Assembly: GCA_004348925.1 (NCBI GenBank)
Contig: RCMX01000001.1
Span: forward strand, 257,649 to 321,648
DNA from: Actinomycetota bacterium
GTDB taxonomy: Bacteria; Actinomycetota; Coriobacteriia; Anaerosomatales; Anaerosomataceae
Reading direction: 5' to 3'
Length of the DNA stretch: 64,000 nt
This document shows, piece by piece, positions 45,364 to 58,551 of the stretch; the first letter of the stretch is position 1, and each line of letters opens with the position of its first letter. The translations under genes were made by a program, and so were the position numbers. Below the pieces are notes generated by a model that was not told where the DNA came from, ran no database searches, and saw nothing but the letters and a program-made list of their open reading frames with translations.

Positions 45364-47352
45364 ATGCCCGATGAGCAGCAGGACCACGGCATAGAGAGGC
45401 TGAGCGGCGAGGGAGCGGTGGTGCAGCCGCAACCGGAGTTCGCCGAGCACGCTGTCATCGGTGGGCGAGACGCGTATCTGGAGCTCTACAAGCGCTCACT
45501 CGATGACCCCGACGGCTTCTGGGGAGACATGGCCCGCGAGAAGCTTGCGTGGATGACGCCGTTTACGCAGGTGCGCTCGGGCGGGTTCGACGACCTCGAC
45601 TACACCTGGTTTGCCGGGGGCACGCTCAACGTGAGCGCGAACTGCCTCGATCGCCATCTCGATACCTGGCGGCGGAACAAGGCGGCGCTCATCTGGGAGG
45701 GTGATGACGGCTCGTCTCGGACGTTCACGTACCAGCAGCTGCACTACGAGGTCTCCAAGTTCGCCAACGTCCTCAAGAAGAAGGGCATCGAGCGCGGTGA
45801 CCGCGTCGCCATCTACCTGCCGATGATCCCAGAGCTTCCCATCGCGATGCTCGCCTGCGCACGCATCGGCGCCATCCACTCGGTGGTGTTCGGGGGGTTC
45901 TCGGCTAGCGCGCTTCGGGAGCGCATCCAGGACTGCGGAGCGAAGCTCCTCATCACCTCGGACGAAGGCATCCGGGGCGGCCGCAAGGTTCCGCTGAAAG
46001 CGGCAGCCGACGAGGCGCTCTTCGAGTGTCCCAGCGTTGAGGCGTGCGTGGTCGTGAAGCGCGGCGCAGGCGACGTGGACATGGAGCCGGGACGCGATAC
46101 CTGGTGGCACCAGGAGATCAGCGCGCCCGAGGTCCGCAAGCCCTGCGCGCCGGTGCCGATGGATGCCGAGGACCCGCTCTTCATCCTGTACACGTCGGGT
46201 TCCACCGGTAAGCCGAAAGGCGTGCTCCACACGACGGCGGGCTACCTGCTCTACACGTCACTCACGTTCAAGACGGTCATGGACTACCGCGACGAGGACG
46301 TGTACTGGTGCACCGCCGATATCGGCTGGGTCACCGGCCACAGCTACATCGTCTACGGCCCGCTTGCCGAGGGTGCCACCTCGCTCATGTTCGAAGGTGT
46401 GCCCACGTACCCGGACCCGGGCCGGTTCTGGGCGGTCGTGGAGAAGTACCGCGTGAACATCTTCTACACCGCGCCGACGGCGATCCGGGCGCTCATGCGT
46501 CACGGAGCCGGCTGGCCGCAGCGCTATGACGTTTCGTCGATTCGGTTGCTCGGCACGGTAGGCGAGCCGATCAACCCCGAGGTCTGGAGCTGGTACCGCG
46601 ACACCATCGGACGCAGCGAGGTGCCGATTGTCGACACGTACTGGCAGACCGAGACCGGCGGCTTCCTCATCACGCCGTTCCCGGGTGCTACGCCGCTCAA
46701 GCCCGGGTCTGCGAGCTGGCCGTTCTTCGGCATCGAGCCCGAGGTCCTGCGTGAGGACGGCAGTCGGGCCGAGCCGGGCGAGGGCGGCTACCTCACCGTG
46801 AAGCGGCCGTGGCCGGGCATGCTGCGCGGCACCTGGGGTGACCCGGAGCGCAAGCGCATGCGCGAGGTGTACTTCGAGCGGTTCCCCGGGCGGTACTTCA
46901 CCGGTGACGGTGCGCGCGTGGACGCCGATGGTGACTTCTGGCTCCTCGGCCGCGTGGACGACGTCATCAACGTGAGCGGTCACCGCCTCGGCACCGCCGA
47001 GATCGAGAGTGCGCTCGTGAGCCACGACGCCGTCAGCGAGGCGGCCGTCGTCGGCTTCCCGCATCCGGTGAAAGGCGAGGGCATTCACGCATACGTCATC
47101 CTGCGGGACGGACAGGTGGCAAGCGACGACCTCGCGAAGATCCTCTCGGGACATGTACGCAAGCTCATCGGACCCATCGCGAAGCCCGACGTCATACAGT
47201 TCGCGCGTGACCTCCCCAAGACGCGCTCCGGCAAGATCATGCGACGCATTCTGCGCAAGATCGCGGCGGGAGAGCGCGAGATGGAGGCATTCGGCGACAT
47301 CTCCACGCTGCAGGATCCGAAGGTCGTGAAGGATCTGCTGGCAGGCGTCTAG
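45364..47352 (+). CDS. acs: Acetyl-CoA synthetase (AMP-forming)
   Basis: 662 residues, full length; ATG 45364 with ACGGAGG upstream. ANL-superfamily motifs: [18 protein letters not shown] (ATP loop), [13 protein letters not shown] (A5), [20 protein letters not shown] (A8 hinge) and [11 protein letters not shown], whose Lys is the acetylation-regulated catalytic residue. It activates acetate to acetyl-adenylate and then acetyl-CoA. No protein acetyltransferase is next to it. The stop codon is shared with the convergent glnD gene (CTAG 47349-47352). Confidence 0.96.
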   Translation: MPDEQQDHGIERLSGEGAVVQPQPEFAEHAVIGGRDAYLELYKRSLDDPDGFWGDMAREKLAWMTPFTQVRSGGFDDLDYTWFAGGTLNVSANCLDRHLDTWRRNKAALIWEGDDGSSRTFTYQQLHYEVSKFANVLKKKGIERGDRVAIYLPMIPELPIAMLACARIGAIHSVVFGGFSASALRERIQDCGAKLLITSDEGIRGGRKVPLKAAADEALFECPSVEACVVVKRGAGDVDMEPGRDTWWHQEISAPEVRKPCAPVPMDAEDPLFILYTSGSTGKPKGVLHTTAGYLLYTSLTFKTVMDYRDEDVYWCTADIGWVTGHSYIVYGPLAEGATSLMFEGVPTYPDPGRFWAVVEKYRVNIFYTAPTAIRALMRHGAGWPQRYDVSSIRLLGTVGEPINPEVWSWYRDTIGRSEVPIVDTYWQTETGGFLITPFPGATPLKPGSASWPFFGIEPEVLREDGSRAEPGEGGYLTVKRPWPGMLRGTWGDPERKRMREVYFERFPGRYFTGDGARVDADGDFWLLGRVDDVINVSGHRLGTAEIESALVSHDAVSEAAVVGFPHPVKGEGIHAYVILRDGQVASDDLAKILSGHVRKLIGPIAKPDVIQFARDLPKTRSGKIMRRILRKIAAGEREMEAFGDISTLQDPKVVKDLLAGV

Positions 47353-49625
47353 CCGAGGCGTGCGAGCCGCTCCCGCAACCGCATAGCCAGATGCCCGAGC
47401 TCGCCGGGGTCGCGCGGCGCGAGCCCTTCTTCATCGACGATGTGGAAGGTGTCGAGCGCGCGACCCTCGCGGGTTCGCGCGTTCACCCGCGTGATCTCGA
47501 AGCCTGCGCGGGCGACCTCATCCGCGATGTCGAAGAGCAGCCCGGGTCGATCCGGTGCGCCGACGTCAAGGGTGGTCGCGAAGGCGGAGTCGGTCCGGGT
47601 GACGATGCGTGACCGGCGCTTCGAGTGCGACGGGTACTGCCTGCGTCGCTCGGCGAGACGGACGTCGAGGTCGAGGTGTCCCTCGAGAGCGGCCGTGAGG
47701 TGCCGCTCGAATGTCGTCCACGTCTCCGGCCCGATCTCGGCAAGCGTCGCCGGGGTCACCGTGAAGGTGTCGAGCACGGTTCTGCCCGGTCCGGGGAACG
47801 CGGTTGCGCCGAGGATATCGAGGCCGGACAGCGCGATCGTCCCGGCAAGCAGCGCGAAGACGCCAGGCCGGTCGTAGGTGGCGACCGTCACCCGGTGAGC
47901 GCCGGGGGTGTCCGCCACGGAGACGCGAAGCGATGATTGCGTGCGCGACCCACGTGGACCAAGGTTCGCGAGCAGGCGCGCATCGGCGGCGGCTTCTGCA
48001 GCCGTCCGGGAGATGAAGTAGCGCACGGCAGCGTTCCTGATGATGTACGCGGCCGCGTCGTCGCGCGCGAGCGCGAGGGCCTCGGCGCGGACGGCCTCCG
48101 TTGCCGCGACCATGCCAGCGCCGTCGACGTCGTCTGCGAGCGCGGCATCCACGCGCGCCACGAGCGTGCGCACGAGCGAGGCGTGCCATGCGTCCCACGT
48201 GCTGGGGCCGGTGGCCATGCTGTCGGCCGCCGTCAGCGTGTAGAGCAGCGCAAGCATGTCACGATCGCCGATCCGTGCGGCCACACGCAGGACGACGTCC
48301 TCGTCGTCGATGTCCGAGCCGGACGCGGTTTCCGCGAGCAGCAGGTGCTCGCGAACGAGCATCCCGGCCGCTGACGCGGTGTCATGGGAGGCGCCCATCG
48401 CGAGAGCGGCGGTGACGGCCGCCGGTGTACCGCGCTCAGGGTGTCCCGGTCCCGCAACCACCTTGCCGGCATCGTGCATGAGAGTGGCCGCAACCAGTTC
48501 GAGCGGCAGCTCTCCCGGTGAGCGGACGGAGGCGGCGATAGCATCGGTCGCGGGCAGCTCGATGGCGAGCGCGGCCGTGAGCAACGAATGCGCGCCCACG
48601 GTCAGGCGGTGCGACAAGGCCGGTCGGCGCAGCGTCATGAGCGCGGCGATGCCGGGTGCAAGCGGCTCGAGCGCGCCTCGGCGGGCGGCGCATTCGAGCT
48701 GCGAAAGCGACGCGGTCCCGCGTGCGAGTCGGGACGTCAGGTCGCGCGTGCTCCAGGGGAGGGGATGCAGGTCGCCGGACAACAGCTCGCCACGCGCGGC
48801 GAGGAGCAGCTCGTGCACCGTGGCAAGCGCTTCGTGCAGCGCATCACCACCGGGCGGAGTCGTCTCCGCCGCATCAGCGTCCAACACCGCTTCCTTGCGA
48901 CCCGCGGTGCGGTGGAGCGCCCACCTGGCCGCCGAGATGCGGTCCTGCGCGATCGCCAGGTCGCCCAGCTTCGCATCGCCGAGAACCCCCGGCGACGCCT
49001 CGACACCCGGTCGTGACCTCGGCTCACCGCGCGCTATGGCCGTGCGCCAGGTGAGCTCGTCGAGATCGCGCTGGCCGCCCGCGCCCTCCTTCAGGTTCGG
49101 CTCGAGGTCGTACGGCGAGCCGGGGCGCTCGCGGGCAGCGAGCGTGCGAAGCAGCGACGCACGTCGTCTGTGCGCAAGCGATGCGACAGCGGTGAGCGTC
49201 TCGGCGGTCAGCGATGCATCACCGGCGAGGTGGCGTCCGGTGAGCGTTGCGGTGAGCGTCTCGGCGTCGTCGGTGCATGCTCGCAGGTGTTCCTTGCGGG
49301 TGCGGACCGCGTGGCCGACCTCGAAGCCCGCATCCCAGAGCGGGTAGAGGAGCGCCTGCACCGGCTCGCGCGCCCCGTGCGGGTCCGAAGCGACGATGAC
49401 GACCAGGTCGAGGTCCGAGAACGGCAGTAGTCGCTGCGACCCGTATGCGCCGAGCGCGAGCAGTCCCCATCGGATGCCGCAGGATGCGAAGGCCGTCTCC
49501 GCAAGCGCGGAGACGGCCTCGTCGGTCAGATCCGATAGCGCGCGTGTCGCTGCAGTACCGGGCTCGGCGCTGTCGATGAGATCGACGCGTCGTGCGATGA
49601 ACCCCGTCAGCGACCCGTCAGCCAT
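47349..49625 (-). CDS. glnD: [Protein-PII] uridylyltransferase/uridylyl-removing enzyme
   Basis: 758 residues from ATG at 49623-49625. The nucleotidyltransferase motif is [18 protein letters not shown] (Gly-Ser plus DxD), followed by the [15 protein letters not shown] region, an HD domain (LMHDAGKV) and two C-terminal ACT domains ([15 protein letters not shown] and [15 protein letters not shown]). GlnD senses glutamine and modifies the T-loop Tyr of PII. It sits just behind glnB and amtB (4-bp gap), the classic actinobacterial amt-glnB-glnD order. In actinobacteria this enzyme can be an adenylyltransferase instead, which sequence alone does not settle. Confidence 0.92.
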   Translation of the reverse strand: MADGSLTGFIARRVDLIDSAEPGTAATRALSDLTDEAVSALAETAFASCGIRWGLLALGAYGSQRLLPFSDLDLVVIVASDPHGAREPVQALLYPLWDAGFEVGHAVRTRKEHLRACTDDAETLTATLTGRHLAGDASLTAETLTAVASLAHRRRASLLRTLAARERPGSPYDLEPNLKEGAGGQRDLDELTWRTAIARGEPRSRPGVEASPGVLGDAKLGDLAIAQDRISAARWALHRTAGRKEAVLDADAAETTPPGGDALHEALATVHELLLAARGELLSGDLHPLPWSTRDLTSRLARGTASLSQLECAARRGALEPLAPGIAALMTLRRPALSHRLTVGAHSLLTAALAIELPATDAIAASVRSPGELPLELVAATLMHDAGKVVAGPGHPERGTPAAVTAALAMGASHDTASAAGMLVREHLLLAETASGSDIDDEDVVLRVAARIGDRDMLALLYTLTAADSMATGPSTWDAWHASLVRTLVARVDAALADDVDGAGMVAATEAVRAEALALARDDAAAYIIRNAAVRYFISRTAAEAAADARLLANLGPRGSRTQSSLRVSVADTPGAHRVTVATYDRPGVFALLAGTIALSGLDILGATAFPGPGRTVLDTFTVTPATLAEIGPETWTTFERHLTAALEGHLDLDVRLAERRRQYPSHSKRRSRIVTRTDSAFATTLDVGAPDRPGLLFDIADEVARAGFEITRVNARTREGRALDTFHIVDEEGLAPRDPGELGHLAMRLRERLARLG

Positions 49626-49629
49626 CGTC

Positions 49630-50001
<372 letters not shown>

Positions 50002-50027
50002 CTACGGAGTACGTATCCCACAATCGC

Positions 50028-51323
50028 CTAGAAGATGGTCTCGGTCTGGACGAAGTCAGGATACGCACGGTTGCCATGCTCGCCGATATCCAGGCCCTCT
50101 ATCTCCTCCTCGGCACTGACGCGGATGCCCATCGTGGCTTTGATGCCGAGCCAGACGAGGAGCGATACCGCGAACACGGCCGCGCCCACGGCGCCGATAC
50201 CTGCGAGCTGCTTGAGGACCGGCTCGAAGCCACCGCCGAAGAACAGGCCGTTCCCGGTCGTTCCCGGCATGAACTTATCCTGCGCCCAGAGGCCGACCGC
50301 CAGCGTGCCGAAGATACCGCCCATGCCGTGCACCGCGATGGCGCCGACCGGGTCGTCCCACTTGACCTTGTCGAGGAACAGAACGCCGACCACGATCAGC
50401 AGACCCGCGATGGCGCCGATGACCAACGAGCTGCCGACGCTCACGAATGCGCAGCTTGCAGTGATGCCGACGAGACCGGCGAGGGCGCCGTTGATCGTCA
50501 TGCCGATATCAGGCTTGCCAAGGAGCTTCCACGCGAGCATCGTCGCAGCCAGCGCGCCGGCCGCGGCGGAGACGTTCGTCGTGACCATGATGCGCGAGAT
50601 AGCCTCAGGATCAGCAGCCATCGTGCTGCCGGGGTTGAAGCCGAACCAGCCGAACCACAGGATGAGGCAGCCGGTCATGGCGGACGTCATGTTGTGACCC
50701 GGGATGACGTGGATGCTGCCGTCCTTGCCGTACTTGCCGAGGCGCGGTCCGAGCACGAGCACGCCAGCGAGCGCCGCCCATGCGCCCACGGAGTGGACGA
50801 CGGTGGAGCCGGCGAAGTCCCAGAAGCCGAGTTGCTGCAGCCAACCGCCACCCCAGACCCAGTGGCCGATGATCGGGTAGATGAACCCGACCAGGATGAA
50901 CGAGAAGACGATGAACGAGACGTACTTGATCCGCTCGGCGACCGCGCCGGAGACGATCGTCGCGGCGGTGCCGGCGAAAACGAGCTGGAAGAAGAACTTC
51001 GCGAGGAGGGGGACACCTGTCCAGCCGAGTGCCGAGTACACACCCTGGTATGCGTCGCCGACGGCCGGGCTGTTGTCGGCGCCGTTGATGAAGAAGAGCC
51101 CCTTGAGCCCCATGAAGCCGTTACCATCGCCGTACATCAGCCCCCAGCCGACGACCAGGAAAGCGATCGTCGCCACGGCGAACACGACGAAGTTCTTGGA
51201 GATGATGTTGACCGTGTTCTTCGCGCGGGCAAAGCCGGATTCGACGAGTGCGAATCCCAGGTTCATGAAGAACACGAGCATCGCTGCGAGCAACACCCAG
51301 ACGGTGTCGACAACCACCTTCAT
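50028..51323 (-). CDS. amtB: Ammonium transporter
   Basis: 431 residues from ATG at 51321-51323 (AGGAGGGG as SD; an in-frame GTG six bases upstream is also possible). Eleven membrane segments. The twin His pair of the pore is in STVVHSVGAWAAL and AIAVHGMGGIFGTL. FWDFAGSTVVH and GHNMTSAMTG fit the Amt signature. The C-terminal tail EGLDIGEHGNRAYPDF is the conserved element for PII contact. First gene of amtB-glnB-glnD. A GAAAC-N6-GAAAC repeat and a weak -10 lie about 75-105 bp upstream. Confidence 0.96.
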   Translation of the reverse strand: MKVVVDTVWVLLAAMLVFFMNLGFALVESGFARAKNTVNIISKNFVVFAVATIAFLVVGWGLMYGDGNGFMGLKGLFFINGADNSPAVGDAYQGVYSALGWTGVPLLAKFFFQLVFAGTAATIVSGAVAERIKYVSFIVFSFILVGFIYPIIGHWVWGGGWLQQLGFWDFAGSTVVHSVGAWAALAGVLVLGPRLGKYGKDGSIHVIPGHNMTSAMTGCLILWFGWFGFNPGSTMAADPEAISRIMVTTNVSAAAGALAATMLAWKLLGKPDIGMTINGALAGLVGITASCAFVSVGSSLVIGAIAGLLIVVGVLFLDKVKWDDPVGAIAVHGMGGIFGTLAVGLWAQDKFMPGTTGNGLFFGGGFEPVLKQLAGIGAVGAAVFAVSLLVWLGIKATMGIRVSAEEEIEGLDIGEHGNRAYPDFVQTETIF

Positions 51324-51395
51324 GTCCACGAAACCCCTCCTTCTGTGCTGACCTCCGAGCGGCGCTCGATCGAACACCGCCGCCATCGTCTTTGC

Positions 51396-51427
51396 ACCGT
51401 ACCGGCGCGGTGTTTCGCACCGGTTTC
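51396..51427 (-). promoter_or_regulatory. amtB promoter with GlnR-type repeat
   Basis: On the minus strand GAAAC (51427-51423), six bases, GAAAC (51416-51412), ten bases, then TACGGT (51401-51396). Repeat, spacing and -10 sequence match the glnA promoter. Confidence 0.65.
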
Positions 51428-51479
51428 GACGACGTGTCTGCTGTGGGAAGGTTAGGCCGTGTCTCGCAGGCAAGAGTAT

Positions 51480-51513
51480 CGAACGTGCGTTCGCTTCCTC
51501 GCGGGGGTAGAAT
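51480..51513 (+). promoter_or_regulatory. LexA box and -10 of uvrA
   Basis: CGAACGTGCGTTCG (51480-51493) is a perfect palindrome of the Gram-positive/actinobacterial LexA type (CGAAC-N4-GTTCG). TAGAAT at 51508-51513 is a good -10, and the box covers the -35 place, so LexA binding would block transcription. Confidence 0.75.
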
Positions 51514-51566
51514 AGAACATTGCAGGAATTACCCTCTCGGCCCGCACAGGAAGGTTCACTCCCACT

Positions 51567-54419
<2,853 letters not shown>

Positions 54420-54421
54420 CC

Positions 54422-56278
54422 ATGACGCTTGATGCCGTAGGCGCTTCGCTTCCGGGGGTTCCCGACAGCCCGGGTGTCTACCTGTGGAAGGCCGAGGACG
54501 GCGAGGTGCTCTACGTCGGCAAGGCGAAGTCGCTGCGCAAGCGCATGCGCCAGTACGTGAGCGGTCACGACGACCGCGAGAAGATCCCATTCATGATGGA
54601 GCAGGTCGCCAGCTACGATTACGTCGTCACCGACAACGAGGTCGAGTCGCTCATCCTCGAGGCGAACCTCATCAAGCAATTCGATCCGCCGTTCAACGTG
54701 GATTACCGCGATGGCAAGTCGTACCCGTACATCGCGCTCACCACGGGCGATGCGTTCCCCGCGATCAAGTACACCCGGGAGAAGCATCGGCCGGGCACGC
54801 GCTACTTCGGGCCCTACACCGACGCGCGCGCTGCCCGAGAGACTATCGAGGTCGTACGCCGTGTCTATCCGATCTGCCGGGCTACGTGCGTCGAGTGGAA
54901 GCGTCTCACCGCGAAGGGTGGCGAGCCCACCGGCAAGCCCTGCTTCGACTTCCACGTCGGCAAAGGGCCGGGACCGTGTGTCGGCGCAATCTCGCCCGAT
55001 GAATACGCCGAGAAGGTCAACGACGTCTCGGCGTTTCTCGAGGGGCGACGGGGAGGCATCGCGAGCGATCTCGAGCACGCGATGCGCGCCGCCTCGGCCG
55101 ACCTCGACTACGAGCGCGCGGCGCGCCTGCGCAACTCGCTCGAAGCGGTGAAGAGCGTGCTCGAGAAGCAGAAGGTCGTCTCGGACAGACCGCTCGACAT
55201 GGACGTGATCGGTGTGGAGCGCGAGGAGACCATCGCGGGAGTGCATGTCTTCCTGGTGCGCGAGGGTCGCGTGCTTGCCGGAAACGAGTTCGTGCTCGAC
55301 AAGGGACTCGACGTGCCCGAAGCCGAGCTCATCGAGGGCTTCCTGCTGCGCTACTACGGCGAGACGTCGTATGTCCCGAAGGAGATCATCGTCCCCGCGC
55401 TGCCCGAGGAGCCCGAGGTGGCCGAGGCGTGGCTGTCGCGGCTTCGTGGCAAGCGCGCGCGCCTCTCGGTACCGCAGCGTGGCGAGAAGCGCGCGCTCTC
55501 CGAGCTGGCGTGCACCAACGCACGTCACGCTCTTGCGAGGTACAAGCACCGCACGCGCTACGACGAAGAGCGCCTTAACCGAGCGCTGCTCGAGCTTGAG
55601 AGCGCGCTCGCGCTGCCGGTGCCGCCGCTCAGGATCGAGTGCTACGACATCTCGACGCTGCACGGGCGCTTCTCGGTGGGGTCGATGGTGGTCTTCTCTG
55701 GCGGTCGCGCGGACCGATCGGCCTATCGGCGCTTCAAGGTGCGACTCGACGCCGCCGAGGCGAACGACTTCGCGATGATGCAGGAGGTGCTCGGAAGGCG
55801 CTTCGCCCGCGATGCGGCAGGGGACTCGCGCTTCGGCTCACGACCGGACCTCATCGTCATCGACGGGGGCAAGCCGCAACTCACGGCGGCCGTCGCGGCG
55901 GCTGCCGAACTCGGCGTCACGGTGCCCATCGTCTCGCTCGCGAAGCGCGAGGAGGAGCTCCACGTCCCCGACTGGGATGAGCCGGTGACGTTGCCGACGG
56001 GCTCGTCGTCGCTCTACCTGGTGAAGCGGCTCCGGGACGAAGCGCACCGCTTCGCGATCGAGTACCACCGCACGATCCGCGACAAGGCGATGACCGTCTC
56101 GGCGCTTGACGACATCCCAGGTGTGGGACCGAAACGCCGCAAGGCGCTCATCAAGGCGTTCGGCTCGGTGCGTAAGCTCCGTGCGGCCACCGCCGAGGAG
56201 ATCGCGGCCGTGCCGGGCATTCCTGCGGAGGTCGCACGCGACATCGTTGCCGCTCTTGCTTCCGAGGACGGCTCGTAG
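54422..56278 (+). CDS. uvrC: Excinuclease ABC subunit C
   Basis: 618 residues from ATG 54422. GIY-YIG nuclease (PGVYLWKAEDGEVLYVGKAK) for the 3' cut, a Cys cluster region, the UVR motif (ASADLDYERAARLRNSLEAV) that meets UvrB, an RNase-H-like domain for the 5' cut (LRIECYDISTLHG, RPDLIVIDGGKPQL) and a tandem helix-hairpin-helix end (DDIPGVGPKRRKALIKAFGS). All elements are present and the length is normal. Co-transcribed with uvrA. Confidence 0.96.
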   Translation: MTLDAVGASLPGVPDSPGVYLWKAEDGEVLYVGKAKSLRKRMRQYVSGHDDREKIPFMMEQVASYDYVVTDNEVESLILEANLIKQFDPPFNVDYRDGKSYPYIALTTGDAFPAIKYTREKHRPGTRYFGPYTDARAARETIEVVRRVYPICRATCVEWKRLTAKGGEPTGKPCFDFHVGKGPGPCVGAISPDEYAEKVNDVSAFLEGRRGGIASDLEHAMRAASADLDYERAARLRNSLEAVKSVLEKQKVVSDRPLDMDVIGVEREETIAGVHVFLVREGRVLAGNEFVLDKGLDVPEAELIEGFLLRYYGETSYVPKEIIVPALPEEPEVAEAWLSRLRGKRARLSVPQRGEKRALSELACTNARHALARYKHRTRYDEERLNRALLELESALALPVPPLRIECYDISTLHGRFSVGSMVVFSGGRADRSAYRRFKVRLDAAEANDFAMMQEVLGRRFARDAAGDSRFGSRPDLIVIDGGKPQLTAAVAAAAELGVTVPIVSLAKREEELHVPDWDEPVTLPTGSSSLYLVKRLRDEAHRFAIEYHRTIRDKAMTVSALDDIPGVGPKRRKALIKAFGSVRKLRAATAEEIAAVPGIPAEVARDIVAALASEDGS

Positions 56279-56302
56279 CACGTCCATGTCACCGGTGGCT
56301 GC

Positions 56303-56308
56303 TATACT
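56303..56308 (+). promoter_or_regulatory. -10 of the holin–rapZ–yvcK–whiA operon
   Basis: TATACT, about 38 bases before ATG 56347; the -35 place has no good match. Confidence 0.45.
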
Positions 56309-56346
56309 TTGCTGAGCCTGTCATCGACCTGCCCGGGGAGGACGCG

Positions 56347-56709
56347 ATGAGATTCATCCTGCGTATGCTCGTATCGGCGGCAGCGCTCTTTGGTGTGGCA
56401 TACCTCACCGGCGGCGCCTTGCTGTACGTCGACTCGTTCTGGCCGGCCGCCGTAATCGCCGCGGTTGTGCTCGCCGTGGTCAACGCGCTCATCAAGCCGG
56501 TCGTTCACGTTCTGGCGTTTCCAGTGACGGTGCTGAGCCTCGGCCTGTTCTCGCTGGTGATCAGTGCACTCATGCTCTACATCGTGGCGGCAGTGGTTCC
56601 GGGCATCGAGACAACCGGCTTCTGGCAGACGGTCGTCGCGAGCGTCATCATCTCGATCATCAGTTCTGTCGGTGGCAGGGCTGTCGACGGGGACTCGAAT
56701 CGTGACTGA
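56347..56709 (+). CDS. Phage holin 4-2/YvlD-type membrane protein
   Basis: 120 residues from ATG 56347 with GGGGAGGA as SD. Four membrane segments in the YvlD layout: LVSAAALFGVAYLTGGALLY, AAVIAAVVLAVVNALIKPVV, LSLGLFSLVISALMLYIVAA and TVVASVIISIISSVGG. The NALIKPV motif is typical of this family, which is chromosomal and despite the name not part of a phage here. Function is unknown; homologues are linked to envelope stress. Its last codons overlap the start of rapZ. Confidence 0.85.
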   Translation: MRFILRMLVSAAALFGVAYLTGGALLYVDSFWPAAVIAAVVLAVVNALIKPVVHVLAFPVTVLSLGLFSLVISALMLYIVAAVVPGIETTGFWQTVVASVIISIISSVGGRAVDGDSNRD

Positions 56710-57628
56710 CGTTCCGGACATGGCACCTGCCGAGGATGTCACGGTCGCGCCGGGGGAGCGCGAACTCGTCGTCATCACCGGCATGTCGGGAGCGGGGCGC
56801 TCGGAGGCGATGCACACCTTCGAGGACCTCGGCTACTTCTGCATCGACAATATCCCGCCGACCCTCATCTCGCAGCTTGTCGCGCTTACGGCATTGCCGG
56901 GCAGCCGCATCCGCCACGTGGCAGTCGTGTGCGATGTGCGTGGAGGATCCTTCTTCTCGGAGCTCTCGGCGGCTCTTGCGTCACTCGGCGAGTCGGGCCA
57001 TCCGCATCGCCTGCTCTTCCTGACCGCTGACGATCGAACGCTGGTCCGACGGTTCAAGGAGACGCGTCGCCGTCACCCGCTCGCCGATGACCGTTCGCTC
57101 AGCGAAGGGATCCGTGCCGAGCGAAAGCTGCTCGAACCGTTCGAGCGCGTCGCCGATCTCATCGTGGACTCGAGTCATCTCCGCCCGCAGGAGCTTCGCG
57201 CACTTATCCGTCAGCGATTCCTTTCGGGCACCGAGACAGAGTCCCTCACGGTCACCGTCTCGTCGTTCGGCTTCAAATACGGTGTGCCGATCGATGCTGA
57301 CATCGTCATCGATGTGCGTTTTCTCCCGAATCCTTTCTACATGCCGAAGCTTCGCGACAAGACCGGCCTCGACAAGCCGGTTCGTGCGTTCGTGCTCGGC
57401 AGAGTGGAGACCGAGGAGTTCTTGCGACGCTGGTTCGACCTGCTCGACGTCCTTATTCCCGCATACGCGACCGAGGGCAAGACGCAGCTGCACATCGCGC
57501 TCGGATGCACGGGAGGCATGCACCGCAGCGTCGTGCTCGTCGAGCAGACCGCAGAGCACCTGCGGCGTCATGGGGAGATCGTGAACGTCTCGCATCGGGA
57601 CATCGGCAAAGACAAGGAGCGCTCGTGA
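56702..57628 (+). CDS. rapZ: RapZ-like nucleotide-binding protein
   Basis: 308 residues from GTG 56702, overlapping the holin-like gene by eight bases; ATG 56720 is an alternative. P-loop ITGMSGAGRSEAMHTFED (Arg in place of Lys is common in actinobacterial members), then GYFCIDNIPP, DVRFLPNPFYMPKLRDKTG and the C-terminal LGCTGGMHRSVVLVE ligand site. In E. coli RapZ binds GlcN6P and directs RNase E to an sRNA; in Gram-positives the role is unclear but the rapZ–yvcK–whiA block is conserved. Its stop overlaps the yvcK start (GTGA). Confidence 0.94.
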   Translation: MTDVPDMAPAEDVTVAPGERELVVITGMSGAGRSEAMHTFEDLGYFCIDNIPPTLISQLVALTALPGSRIRHVAVVCDVRGGSFFSELSAALASLGESGHPHRLLFLTADDRTLVRRFKETRRRHPLADDRSLSEGIRAERKLLEPFERVADLIVDSSHLRPQELRALIRQRFLSGTETESLTVTVSSFGFKYGVPIDADIVIDVRFLPNPFYMPKLRDKTGLDKPVRAFVLGRVETEEFLRRWFDLLDVLIPAYATEGKTQLHIALGCTGGMHRSVVLVEQTAEHLRRHGEIVNVSHRDIGKDKERS

Positions 57629-58551
57629 GGCGCGCCGTCGCCATCGGCGGCGGTACAGGCCTCCCGGTCGTGCTGCGGTGCCTTGCGTCCTTGGACTTCG
57701 ACGTCACCGCAGTGGTGACCGTCGCTGACGATGGCGGCTCCTCGGGCATGCTGCGTCGGGAACTGGGTGTGCTGCCACCCGGCGACATCAGGAACTGTCT
57801 CGTCGCGTTGGCTGCTCCTGACTCCCTGCTCGCCGACGTGTTCCAGTACCGGTTCCCTGCGGGCGAGGGTCTCATCGGCCATGCCCTCGGAAATCTCATC
57901 ATCGCGGCGCTTGCCGAGATGCGTGGCGGCTTTGCCGAAGCCATCGAGGGCGCGTCGGAGCTGCTGGGCGTGCGCGGTCATGTGCTTCCCTCGACGCTGT
58001 CAGACGTCGTGCTCTTTGCCGAGGACGACAACGGCGGGCGAGTCATGGGCCAGGAGAACGTGGCACACAGTGTCGCACGCGTGTGCAGCGTGCATCTCGA
58101 ACCGACGTCCCCACCTGCGTTCCCGCCGGTGCTTGACGCGATCCGCGCGGCCGACGTCGTCGTGCTCGGTCCCGGCAGTCTCTACACGAGCATCATGCCG
58201 AACCTGCTCATCGATGGTGTGGCCGAGGCGCTGTGCGCGACCGATGCGCGAATCATCTACATCTGCAACGTCGCGAACCAGCGAGGCGAGACGACGGGTC
58301 TCGACGCGGCCGGACATGTGCGCGCGCTCGAGGAACACGGGCTTCTCGGTGCGATCGACGTCGTGCTGGTGCACGACTCCGACACCGATCCGCTCCCCGA
58401 GGGCGTATCGCCGGTGGACGGCGGCGCCGACGCTCAAGCGCGGATCAGGGCGCGGGGCATCGCCGTCATCGCGACCGACCTTGTCGACCGGCTCGCACCG
58501 ATGCATCACGATCCCGAACTGCTCTGCGCGGCACTGAGGAGGCTGGCGTAG
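57625..58551 (+). CDS. yvcK: YvcK/CofD-like protein (gluconeogenesis factor)
   Basis: 308 residues from GTG 57625. The Rossmann start is VAIGGGTGLPVVLRCL; VADDGGSSGMLRRELG and PPGDIRNCLVALA are the conserved ligand loops, and VVLGPGSLYTSIMPNL follows. YvcK proteins bind UDP-sugars and are needed for growth on gluconeogenic carbon and for wall synthesis in Bacillus and mycobacteria. Located between rapZ and whiA with overlapping or abutting codons, so one operon. Confidence 0.94.
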   Translation: MRRAVAIGGGTGLPVVLRCLASLDFDVTAVVTVADDGGSSGMLRRELGVLPPGDIRNCLVALAAPDSLLADVFQYRFPAGEGLIGHALGNLIIAALAEMRGGFAEAIEGASELLGVRGHVLPSTLSDVVLFAEDDNGGRVMGQENVAHSVARVCSVHLEPTSPPAFPPVLDAIRAADVVVLGPGSLYTSIMPNLLIDGVAEALCATDARIIYICNVANQRGETTGLDAAGHVRALEEHGLLGAIDVVLVHDSDTDPLPEGVSPVDGGADAQARIRARGIAVIATDLVDRLAPMHHDPELLCAALRRLA

